DNA of 7,464 bases from Planctomycetota bacterium (GTDB lineage Bacteria; Planctomycetota; Brocadiia; SM23-32): positions 1-7,464 of the forward strand of contig JAUVVP010000077.1 of the NCBI GenBank assembly GCA_030604585.1, given 5' to 3'. Every line of letters begins with the position of its first letter. Within the stretch, counting starts at the first letter, position 1. The translations under genes and the position numbers were made by a program. This document shows, piece after piece, positions 1-5,991 of the stretch. Below the pieces are notes generated by a model. That model ran no database searches and was not told the DNA's origin. It saw only the letters and a list, made by a program, of their open reading frames with translations.

Positions 1-350
1 AAGAACGGTATGTCGCGGCCGAAGGGCCAGAGCTCGTTGAGGGCGACTGCAGAGGAGAGCACCCCGGCCGGCGTATCGTAGGCCTTGTGCAGGACGTCCC
101 CGTCCAGCCATACGCGCGTCGTCACCCGTTCGTCCGGGTGCATGCCGTCCAACCACCAGAGCCCGACTACCGGGTCCGTGCCCAACGTGGTCGCCAGATA
201 CTCGGTGCCGTCGCCGGGCACAGCCCACGGGAAGTTCCATGGGCGGCCGCGCCTCTGCACCTCGTACAGGGGGTTGATGGGCGTGGAGCAGGGGACGTAG
301 TCAACGGGCTGCCGTCTCATCGCAGCCACAACACGTTCCCGCGAACTCAT
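1..350 (-). CDS. URO-D-family protein (uroporphyrinogen decarboxylase/corrinoid methyltransferase-like), 3' end outside window
   Basis: Only the first 116 codons are present; the gene runs off the left edge. Reading the minus strand from ATG at 350 gives an open frame beginning MSSRERVVAAMRRQPVDYVP, the typical opening of URO-D-superfamily proteins (a short amphipathic helix, then a D-x-V/I-P turn). Further on, a segment around residues 90-105 (YDTPAG followed by SSAVALNEL) resembles the YRTPVG...TAVLYNEE segment of the complete URO-D gene at 4654-5862, so the two are probably distant paralogues. The catalytic half lies outside the window. No good ribosome binding site precedes the start, but the family motif begins immediately at this ATG. 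It follows the dehydratase gene on the same strand after 133 bp, so co-transcription is likely. By family it could be a decarboxylase or, more likely in this setting, a methyltransferase-type enzyme; the substrate is unknown. Confidence 0.85.
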   Translation of the reverse strand, partial: MSSRERVVAAMRRQPVDYVPCSTPINPLYEVQRRGRPWNFPWAVPGDGTEYLATTLGTDPVVGLWWLDGMHPDERVTTRVWLDGDVLHKAYDTPAGVLSSAVALNELWPFGRDIPF

Positions 351-384
351 CCGTGACGTCTTGTCCGCCAGCAAGTTCCTCACT

Positions 385-416
385 CCCAGCTGGCGCGGCA
401 CCCGCTGGGGCCGCGC
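385..416. other. Structured spacer between the dehydratase and partial URO-D genes
   Basis: The 133-bp intercistronic gap contains two overlapping, mutually exclusive stems: CCCAGC (385-390) with GCTGGG (404-409), and GCGCGGC (393-399) with GCCGCGC (410-416). No T-tract follows on either strand, so this is not a typical intrinsic terminator. It may modulate mRNA stability between the two genes or be a by-product of GC richness. Confidence 0.3.
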
Positions 417-483
417 GCCGGCTCGAACGCCGGGCAGTCACCGCTCGCTCCGCGCAACATCGCAACCGTTCGCAAGCGGCCGT

Positions 484-1641
484 TCACAAGGCCGCGTGCT
501 TGCGCGCCACCTTCTCGTCCAACTCGTAACCCAGGCCCGGCCGGTCGGAGGGGATGATGAATCCGTCCTGCCATTCGATGGGCTCGCACAGTATATCGGC
601 GTGGAAGCCGCTCCAGGTGCCGATGCTCTCCTGGATCAAGAAGTTCCGGCAGCACAGGTCGATCTGGATGGACGCGGCGGCCACGATCGGCCCGCCCCAC
701 AGGTGCGGGGCAATGTGGGCGTAGTGAGCCTGCGCCATGTCGGCGATGGCCTTCGCTTCGGTGACGCCGCCGCACCGGCCCAGGTCGAACTGGATGACGT
801 GTGCCGCCTGCTGCTCCAAGACGCGTGCGAACTCGTAACGATTCGTCAGCCGCTCGCCGGTCGCGATGGGTATGCTGGTGGCGCGCGCCACCTGTGCCAT
901 CTCACTGATCTGCTCCGGCGGCACGGGCTCCTCGAACCACAGGGGCCGGTAGGGCTCCAGGGCACGTGCCAGGCGGATGGCCCCGGCAGGGCTCATCTGG
1001 CCGTGCGTGCCGACCATCAGGTCGCAGTGGTCGCCCACCGCTTGCCGCAGCTCTGCGAACTTGCACTCGGCCTCCCGGATGGCCGGCAGCGACAGGATGC
1101 CCGGCCTGGCCTGCTCCCACCGGCCGGCCAGATTGTCCCGCCCGACCGGGTCGACCTTCAGGCCTGAGAGGCCGCGCTCGACCCAGTGCTTCAGGTTCTC
1201 CAGTGGGTCGTCATGCACCTTGGGCAGGGCGCCGATGTAGGTGTAAGCGCGCAGGCGGTCCCTGACGCGGCCACCCAGCAGCGCGTAGACGGGCCTGTTC
1301 AGGTCCTTTCCCAGGATGTCCCACAAGCACATGTCGAGCGCGCTCATCACCCCCAGGAGGGTCGCGTCGGGGTAGTGTAGGCAGGGCCCTTCATACAGGC
1401 GCTGCATCAGCCAGGAGATGTGCGACGGGTCTTCGCCGATCAGCGCGGCGTCGCAGAGCTCCCGCACCAGGCACACCAGGCTGCCGGGGCCGTAGGCGGC
1501 GCCCGTATTGGCGCTCATCTGGGCCTCGCCCCAGCCGACGATGCCGCTGTCGGTCATCAGCTTGACGAACGTCCACAGCTTGCCGCCGCGCGTGCCGTCC
1601 GGCGTCCTGACCACGATCGTCTCCACGCCTGTGATCCGCAT
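484..1641 (-). CDS. Mandelate racemase/muconate lactonizing family protein, probable acid-sugar dehydratase (D-galactonate dehydratase-like)
   Basis: A 385-residue enolase-superfamily enzyme of normal family length. The N-terminal capping domain (about 1-125) includes GIVGWGEA and ALDMCLWDILGK. The barrel that follows has K162 (GLKVDP), a GTHGQ segment at 211-215, metal ligand E237 (WFEEP), ligand E263 (IATGER), D286 (QFDLGRCGG), the catalytic-type H313 (IAPH) and E338 (IQE). The TGER, GGVTEAKAIA, GGPIVAAASIQID and IQE stretches match my recollection of D-galactonate dehydratase closely, which suggests dehydration of an aldonic acid to a 2-keto-3-deoxy acid by a His/Asp dyad. The oddity is at the first metal ligand: the family usually has Asp-x-His-Gly, here Gly211-Thr-His213-Gly. 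The ATG at 1641 is chosen because GAGGAGAGGAG lies just upstream; the frame stays open to 1776 but has no better start. It is transcribed divergently from the IolE-like gene. Family is certain; substrate is not. Confidence 0.9.
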   Translation of the reverse strand: MRITGVETIVVRTPDGTRGGKLWTFVKLMTDSGIVGWGEAQMSANTGAAYGPGSLVCLVRELCDAALIGEDPSHISWLMQRLYEGPCLHYPDATLLGVMSALDMCLWDILGKDLNRPVYALLGGRVRDRLRAYTYIGALPKVHDDPLENLKHWVERGLSGLKVDPVGRDNLAGRWEQARPGILSLPAIREAECKFAELRQAVGDHCDLMVGTHGQMSPAGAIRLARALEPYRPLWFEEPVPPEQISEMAQVARATSIPIATGERLTNRYEFARVLEQQAAHVIQFDLGRCGGVTEAKAIADMAQAHYAHIAPHLWGGPIVAAASIQIDLCCRNFLIQESIGTWSGFHADILCEPIEWQDGFIIPSDRPGLGYELDEKVARKHAAL

Positions 1642-1645
1642 GCGG

Positions 1646-1656
1646 CTCCTCTCCTC
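1646..1656 (-). promoter_or_regulatory. Ribosome binding site of the dehydratase gene
   Basis: The minus strand reads GAGGAGAGGAG, ending 4 nt before ATG 1641; the more distal AGGAG copy has normal spacing. This purine tract fixes the start at 1641 rather than at the upstream in-frame starts, which also lie outside the conserved MRITGVETIVV opening. Confidence 0.75.
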
Positions 1657-1681
1657 AGCGCAAGATTGCGGTACGCGGGAC

Positions 1682-1709
1682 ATTGTCGCCGTTTGCGCGG
1701 ACGGATCAA
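1682..1709 (-). promoter_or_regulatory. Possible sigma70-type promoter for the dehydratase gene
   Basis: On the minus strand, TTGATC (1709-1704) is followed after 16 nt by GACAAT (1687-1682), matching the -35 and -10 consensus at 4 of 6 positions each. The predicted start of transcription is near 1675, giving a leader of about 35 nt before ATG 1641. The match is only moderate and the organism's sigma factor preference is unknown. Confidence 0.35.
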
Positions 1710-1747
1710 GGACCCGCTCGCGTAGGACCCATTCCCTCCGAACTCCT

Positions 1748-1776
1748 TTGACCCGGCGAGCCAGCAGGGGTAGCAT
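1748..1776 (+). promoter_or_regulatory. Possible sigma70-type promoter for the IolE-like gene
   Basis: TTGACC (5 of 6 to the -35 consensus) is followed after exactly 17 nt by TAGCAT (4 of 6 to the -10 consensus). Transcription would begin near 1783, about 68 nt before ATG 1851, and the hairpin at 1787-1805 would be at the very 5' end of the mRNA. It lies in the divergent intergenic region where a promoter is expected. Confidence 0.45.
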
Positions 1777-1786
1777 CCTCTGCCGA

Positions 1787-1805
1787 GCCGCACGTTGCGT
1801 GCGGC
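1787..1805. repeat. Perfect inverted repeat, 8-bp arms with 3-nt loop
   Basis: GCCGCACG-TTG-CGTGCGGC is a perfect dyad immediately downstream of the predicted rightward promoter. As DNA it could be an operator placed to block transcription; as RNA it would form a stable 5' hairpin. No U-tract follows, so it is not a standard terminator. A second, smaller dyad (GCTCC-cgttc-GGAGC, 1823-1837) sits just before the ribosome binding site. Confidence 0.55.
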
Positions 1806-1850
1806 CCTTCGGTTCCGCAGATGCTCCCGTTCGGAGCGAGGTGAGCAGTC

Positions 1851-2729
1851 ATGGCTACCTTCCGCATCGGCTGCGTGCAGATCACGTGGAAGAACGTGCC
1901 CCGGGACCAGGTCCTGAGGGAGATCGCCGAGGCCGGGTATGAGGGCGTGCCGGCCGGCCCCCAAAAGGGCAAGTCGACCCAGGAGGTGCTCGATGGCCTG
2001 GCCGGCTACGGCCTCGAGCCGACGCCCACCTACTTGGGCGGCGACTTCTGGAAGAAGGAGGCGCAGGCCGACGCCCTCGAGCGTGCGCGCCGAATCGCCA
2101 CGTTCGCGCGCGAGGCAGGCGTCGCCGAGCTCTACGTGGCCACGGGCGGATCGAGGACGTTCGTCGGCTCGCGCGGCCTGAACCGCATGCAGGTGGCCGG
2201 CCGCGTTCAGCCGGAGGACGGCCTGTCGGACGCCGAGTTCCGGCAGCTCGCCGAGACCCTGAACAGGATCGGCGAGGTCACCCTCGCCGAAGGGGTGTCC
2301 ATCTGCTTCCACAACCACGTCGCCAGCGTCGTCGAGACGCGGGAGGAGATCGACCGCCTCTTCTCGCTCGTCGACCGCGAGCTTGTCTTCCTGGGGCCGG
2401 ATACGGGCCACATGGCCTGGGGCGGCAGCGACGTCGTTGAGACGTTCCGCGACTACGCCGACAGCATCAAGACCGTGCACCTGAAGGACATCGACCCCGA
2501 CATCATGGCCGAGGGCAGCCAGAAGGAGTGGGACTACCCGACCTGCTGCGAGCACGGCGTTTACACCGAACTGGGGCAGGGGTTCGTGGACTTCCCCGGC
2601 ATGATGGAGGTGCTGAGGGATGCAGGCTTCGACGGCTGGATGCTGGCGGAGACCGACGTGACCCAGCTTCCCACGGCGCTGGAGAGCGCCGTTGTCAGCC
2701 GCAACTACCTGCGCGACCTGGGCCTCTGA
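1851..2729 (+). CDS. Sugar phosphate isomerase/epimerase-like TIM-barrel protein (IolE/xylose isomerase-like family)
   Basis: A 292-residue single-domain barrel, the usual size for this family (AP endonuclease 2/xylose isomerase-like fold). It opens with the typical IGCVQITW strand (6-13). Family motifs follow in order: FHNH (153-156), GPDTGHMAWGG (182-192, with D184 and H187), VHLKD (209-213, H210), ELGQGFVDF (240-248) and MLAETD (264-269, E267). D184, H210 and E267 are the likely divalent-metal and active-site residues by comparison with inosose dehydratases and ketose 3-epimerases. The HNH and VHLKD signatures favour an IolE-like dehydratase or epimerase over a DNA repair nuclease. No signal peptide is present, so it is cytoplasmic. 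Start ATG 1851 has GAGGTG 7 nt upstream. It is divergent from the acid-sugar dehydratase and probably leads into the GH20-like gene. The exact reaction (inosose dehydration, 3-epimerisation or isomerisation) cannot be decided from sequence. Confidence 0.9.
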   Translation: MATFRIGCVQITWKNVPRDQVLREIAEAGYEGVPAGPQKGKSTQEVLDGLAGYGLEPTPTYLGGDFWKKEAQADALERARRIATFAREAGVAELYVATGGSRTFVGSRGLNRMQVAGRVQPEDGLSDAEFRQLAETLNRIGEVTLAEGVSICFHNHVASVVETREEIDRLFSLVDRELVFLGPDTGHMAWGGSDVVETFRDYADSIKTVHLKDIDPDIMAEGSQKEWDYPTCCEHGVYTELGQGFVDFPGMMEVLRDAGFDGWMLAETDVTQLPTALESAVVSRNYLRDLGL

Positions 2730-2970
2730 CGCTGGGGTCGGCGGCGGTCACCCCGTTCGGCGACGGGCATGGTCGGGCAGGCAATCGGCATCGCGTGGGC
2801 TTCCGCCCCGAGCCATGGCAAGGAAGCGCGGCCTGATGGTCGGAAGAGGGCTCGTCCATCCGGCGGCGGTCCTGCTGTCGGTGCCGGAGGGGCCGCGCGC
2901 GGGCCTCGCCCAGCACGAGCTGTCTGGCGATGCGTCCGCCGCGCACGCAGGGCAGAAGGCCGAGGGTCAA

Positions 2971-2976
2971 GAGGAG
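2971..2976 (+). promoter_or_regulatory. Ribosome binding site that decides the start of the GH20-like gene
   Basis: GAGGAG is separated by ATGCCG from the ATG at 2983, an ideal 6-nt spacing. The in-frame ATG at 2977 directly abuts this element and is therefore too close. Further in-frame ATGs at 2692, 2815 and 2836 lack any Shine-Dalgarno-like sequence. Confidence 0.7.
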
Positions 2977-2982
2977 ATGCCG

Positions 2983-4557
2983 ATGTCCGATAGGAAGACC
3001 GTTGCCGTTCGCGCCTACCTGATCCACATCACCCACTACGATCCGGTCTGGTTCGCCCGGAAGGAGAGGGAGAAGCCCTTTCGCCTGGACGTGGGAATGG
3101 GCATGGTGAGGGCACTGGGCCGGGCCGGCTTCAACATGCTGATCATTGATCTCGGCGACGGGGTGGCGTATGGCACGGCCCCCGAACTGGAGCGCCACTA
3201 CTCGGTGCCGATGAGCGTTCTGCAGCAGCTGGTCGCGTGTGCACGCAAGGCGGGGCTGGCGGTCGTGCCGAAGCTCAACTTCTCCAAGAGCAAGGAGCCC
3301 AGTCATGACCACAACTACTGGTTCCGACCGTACAACGAGCTGCCCGACGACGACGCCTACTGGACCAAGGCCTTCCAGCTCATCGACGAGATCATCGAAG
3401 GGATAAAGCCCGGGCGGCATTTCTTCGTGGGCATGGACGAGGACTTCCTGCGGACGCCGGCGGAGTACGCGTCGGCAGTCACCGCACTGCACGGGGGCCT
3501 AAGCAAGCGCGGTCTGCGCACGGTGATGTGGAACGACACGCCGCACCTGTCGGCGGGGATGTTCGGCTGCGTTGAGAAGGCCCTGGCCGCCGAGGACGAA
3601 GCGCCCAGCGACATCGTGCACGTGGTGTGGGACTACACGCCGCTGAAGGCGCGCACGGCGCAACGGGTCCAGGACATGAGGTCGAAGGGACTGGAGGTGT
3701 GGATCGCGCCGGGCCGGCGTCCGGACGACGTGGAGCGATGGAAGCAGCTTGCTCTGCAGACGGGTTGCACGGGCCTGGTGATGACGACGTGGGGGCCCGT
3801 GACCGAACGCAATCGCAGGATGTTCCTGGATGCCATCGAACAGATCGGCCCCATCTACACCCGGGCCGATGCAGTGGAAGGAGAGCGCGTTGTCGGAACG
3901 CCGGGGCCGCGGGCACTTCACGTGTCGAAGGTGGAGATGAGCCCGGCGGCGACGATGGACGAGCCGGTCGTCGCGCCCAACACGCTGGGCGAGCCGGTCG
4001 AGGACGCCCCCTATCTGCTTCCTCCGAACGTCTACGTGTGCAACTGGATGGTCCTGGGGCCGATGCCCTATGTGCCTCAGGATTACGCGGGCCGAGAATC
4101 CCAGGAAGTGATCGATGACGATGGCTTCGTGGGAGGCGTCGAGGCGGGCCTGGTCGCGGCCGACCCGGGGGCCGAGGCATTCGGCGTGACCTGGCAGCGC
4201 TATGTGCCGCCGGCCGGGACCCGCTTCCCGCAGATGATTGACCTGGCCGGGATGTACGGCGGACCGGACTACGCGCTGGCGTACGCGGCGGCGCACGTCT
4301 ACAGCGAGGAGGACCTGACGGGCTGCAGCGTCTATCTGGGTTCGGATGACTACGTCAAGGTCTGGCTGAACGGTCACCTCATCCACACCTGGGCGGAGCG
4401 CAGTCGCGCCATCGGGCAGGACGACGACAAGGTCGAGGGCATCGCGCTCCGCCGGGGCTGGAACAAGCTGGTCGTCAAGTGCGTCAACGTGAAGGCAACG
4501 TGGGGGTTCATCCTCCGCATTGCCGACGAGGGGGACCGTCCGCTCGTGACGAAGTGA
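2983..4557 (+). CDS. GH20-like TIM-barrel hydrolase with C-terminal beta-sandwich domain
   Basis: A 524-residue two-part protein. Residues about 8-290 form a barrel resembling family 20 glycoside hydrolases and relatives: YLIHITHYDPVWF (12-24), the LIIDLGDG strand (53-60), VVPKLNF (94-100), a GMDED motif (150-154) that fits the Gly-x-Asp-Glu catalytic pair of GH20 (D152/E153), MWNDTPH (182-188), VVWDY (214-218) and MTTWGPVTERN (267-277). Residues about 345-515 form a beta-rich module ending SDDYVKVWLNG (454-464), RGWNKLVVKCVN (491-502) and WGFILRI (507-513), a carbohydrate-binding-like sandwich that I know mainly from planctomycete secreted proteins. With the start at 2983 no signal peptide is seen. 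The frame stays open another 97 codons upstream, where MARKRGLMVGRGLVHPAAVLL (from 2815) could be a poor export signal without a ribosome binding site. It follows the IolE-like gene by 253 bp on the same strand. Hydrolase activity and substrate are inferred; the family call is moderate. Confidence 0.8.
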   Translation: MSDRKTVAVRAYLIHITHYDPVWFARKEREKPFRLDVGMGMVRALGRAGFNMLIIDLGDGVAYGTAPELERHYSVPMSVLQQLVACARKAGLAVVPKLNFSKSKEPSHDHNYWFRPYNELPDDDAYWTKAFQLIDEIIEGIKPGRHFFVGMDEDFLRTPAEYASAVTALHGGLSKRGLRTVMWNDTPHLSAGMFGCVEKALAAEDEAPSDIVHVVWDYTPLKARTAQRVQDMRSKGLEVWIAPGRRPDDVERWKQLALQTGCTGLVMTTWGPVTERNRRMFLDAIEQIGPIYTRADAVEGERVVGTPGPRALHVSKVEMSPAATMDEPVVAPNTLGEPVEDAPYLLPPNVYVCNWMVLGPMPYVPQDYAGRESQEVIDDDGFVGGVEAGLVAADPGAEAFGVTWQRYVPPAGTRFPQMIDLAGMYGGPDYALAYAAAHVYSEEDLTGCSVYLGSDDYVKVWLNGHLIHTWAERSRAIGQDDDKVEGIALRRGWNKLVVKCVNVKATWGFILRIADEGDRPLVTK

Positions 4558-4653
4558 GGAGCCGGGTACGCGGAGAGGGCCGAGGAAGGTCGGGCGTGGT
4601 CCGGAGGCTGGGACACCGGCCGATGAGGTGTGGGCAATTGCGAAGGAGGCCCT

Positions 4654-5862
4654 TCAGCCCGGGCGGTCGTCTACGGTGCCGAAGCTCTTGGCTCGGCGTG
4701 CGATCTCCAGCAGCCGTCCGAATTCCGCAGCCGGCGGCGTCGTGTCCGAGACGCCCAGGACAAGGTGATCCCCGGCCCCGATGTCCACGAAGAACTGGTC
4801 AATGAACGATCTGAACTGGCGCTCGGGCATGGACGACGGCAGCAGCGCCACGGACGGGATGCCGCCCATGATGCTGACCCGCCCCGCGAAGGCGTCGCGG
4901 ACGTCCCTGAGGGTCAGCCTTGTCATCGGCGCAGGGCAGACCGAGTCGGCCACGTCGATTCCAGAGTCCACGTAGTGCGTGAGCAAGCCGGCGTTCTCGC
5001 CGTCGGTGTGCGTGAGCAGATACGTCCCTTGTGCGTGGAGGGCGTCGGATGCCGCCTTCAGCCAGGGCTGGACGTGTTCGGCGAAGAACGGTGGGGGAGT
5101 GACCGATGCATCGTAGTTGCCGCCCAGCAGGACCACCTCTGCTGGACACCGGCTCACGACTTCCAGCATCCGATCCCAGTAGAACCCCACCTGCCGCGCG
5201 AGGCCGCGCAGCTTGTCCGGATGGTCGTGCGCCTCGTAGAAGAACAGGTCGAGGGGCATGAGTTCCCGCTGGAGGGAGTGCATGGGCGACGCTGCCGCCG
5301 TCGCGAAGCCAACGGCGAGCCCACGTTCACCGATCCCTGTCGCGAACTGCGTGTAGCCTGAGTAGTTCTCCTCGACCTGCGCATGCTCGAAGATGTAACC
5401 GAGCGGCGCGTAGTCCTGCGGGCCCTTGAAGGCACACTCCTCGACGTGCGTCAGGCTGACGCCTGCGCGCCGCATCTCTTCGTTGTAGAGCACGGCCGTC
5501 TGCACTGAGCCCACAGGTGTGCGGTACTCCGTGAACGTCCTGTAGCCTTCGACGCGCACCGTGCGGCGCACGCCCTTCAGCTCGGTCCGCCACGGCATCG
5601 ACCAGAGGTTGTAGATGCCCAGTGCGCGGTCGACGTCGTCCTCGGGTCCTCGGAGGTCGCGGAAGTCAGGGACGACCGCGTGGAACCCCCAGTCCAGGTC
5701 GTCCACGATGTCCATCAGGTCCGCGTCGGCATACTGCATCGGCAACGTCCCCGCGCGCCGGTTGGCCCGGTACCAGAGGTCGAGCCTGGGTACCCACGGG
5801 ATGCGGTCGGTCGGCTCGCCTCGGATGGCCGACAGCATCCGCTCTTTCCACGTCATGGCCAT
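4654..5862 (-). CDS. URO-D-family protein (uroporphyrinogen decarboxylase/corrinoid methyltransferase-like)
   Basis: A complete 402-residue protein, somewhat longer than housekeeping HemE (about 350). It opens MTWKERMLSAIRGEPTDRIP (3-22), the standard URO-D-superfamily start. It carries YRTPVGSV (113-120), GGNYDASVTPPPFFAEHVQPW (about 247-267), the strand THTDGEN (284-290), SVCPAPMTRL (307-316), IMGGIPSVALLP (331-342) and GVSDTTPPAAEF (370-381). The last four are where methyltransferase-type members bind zinc and substrate. MtaA/MtbA-type enzymes have His-x-Cys with a distant Cys; here it is H285-T-D287 with C309. The context of glycosidases and a second URO-D gene argues against a heme role. 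A methyl transfer or lyase reaction on a sugar- or aromatic-derived compound is possible. The start is ATG 5862; a GTG at 5871 lies within the Shine-Dalgarno region. It sits 129 bp downstream of the DUF4038 gene on the same strand and probably shares its transcript. Confidence 0.88.
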   Translation of the reverse strand: MAMTWKERMLSAIRGEPTDRIPWVPRLDLWYRANRRAGTLPMQYADADLMDIVDDLDWGFHAVVPDFRDLRGPEDDVDRALGIYNLWSMPWRTELKGVRRTVRVEGYRTFTEYRTPVGSVQTAVLYNEEMRRAGVSLTHVEECAFKGPQDYAPLGYIFEHAQVEENYSGYTQFATGIGERGLAVGFATAAASPMHSLQRELMPLDLFFYEAHDHPDKLRGLARQVGFYWDRMLEVVSRCPAEVVLLGGNYDASVTPPPFFAEHVQPWLKAASDALHAQGTYLLTHTDGENAGLLTHYVDSGIDVADSVCPAPMTRLTLRDVRDAFAGRVSIMGGIPSVALLPSSMPERQFRSFIDQFFVDIGAGDHLVLGVSDTTPPAAEFGRLLEIARRAKSFGTVDDRPG

Positions 5863-5868
5863 GCAACG

Positions 5869-5874
5869 CACCTC
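5869..5874 (-). promoter_or_regulatory. Ribosome binding site of the complete URO-D-family gene
   Basis: The minus strand reads GAGGTG followed by 6 nt (CGTTGC) and ATG 5862. The possible GTG start at 5871 is part of this element, and the ATG at 5856 is 12 nt away, so 5862 is preferred. Confidence 0.65.
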
Positions 5875-5991
5875 ATGCCCGTCGGCACGCAGTCGAGCGC
5901 CCCCAAGTCCCAGTTACCCGGAGGGTCGAGCGACCAAACTGCGTGCGGTCGCACTCGCGATGTCGTCCTCGCTCGCGTCTGGCGCGCCGGG

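Noticed and set aside
361..1167. Long plus-strand open frame (268 codons) opposite the dehydratase gene
   Set aside because: It is antisense to a gene with clear enolase-superfamily motifs, lacks recognisable domains and a ribosome binding site, and such frames are common in GC-rich DNA.
1642..1776. N-terminal extension of the dehydratase to 1776
   Set aside because: The added 45 residues are Arg-rich and lie upstream of a strong ribosome binding site and of the conserved MRITGVETIVV opening; the region also holds the candidate promoter.
1557..2555. 332-codon minus-strand open frame opposite the IolE-like gene
   Set aside because: It covers the divergent control region and is antisense to a well-supported gene; its translation is low-complexity and resembles no family.
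1851..2729. Endonuclease IV (DNA repair) for the IolE-like gene
   Set aside because: The fold is shared, but the FHNH, GPDTGHMAWGG and VHLKD motifs and the neighbouring sugar genes fit isomerase/epimerase/dehydratase members instead.
3499..4386. 295-codon minus-strand open frame opposite the GH20-like gene
   Set aside because: Arg/His/Val-rich shadow translation with no family motifs; the opposite strand has a coherent two-domain protein.
4558..4653. Possible bidirectional terminator between the convergent genes
   Set aside because: Only 4-bp pairings (for example GTCC with GGAC) and no T-tracts are seen; nothing supports an intrinsic terminator, although termination must occur somewhere nearby.
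5924..5935. 12-bp dyad GGTCGAGCGACC and a nearby second GTCGAGCG (5892-5899)
   Set aside because: The stem is short with a 2- to 4-nt loop, and GTCGAGC also recurs elsewhere in the window, as expected by chance at this base composition.
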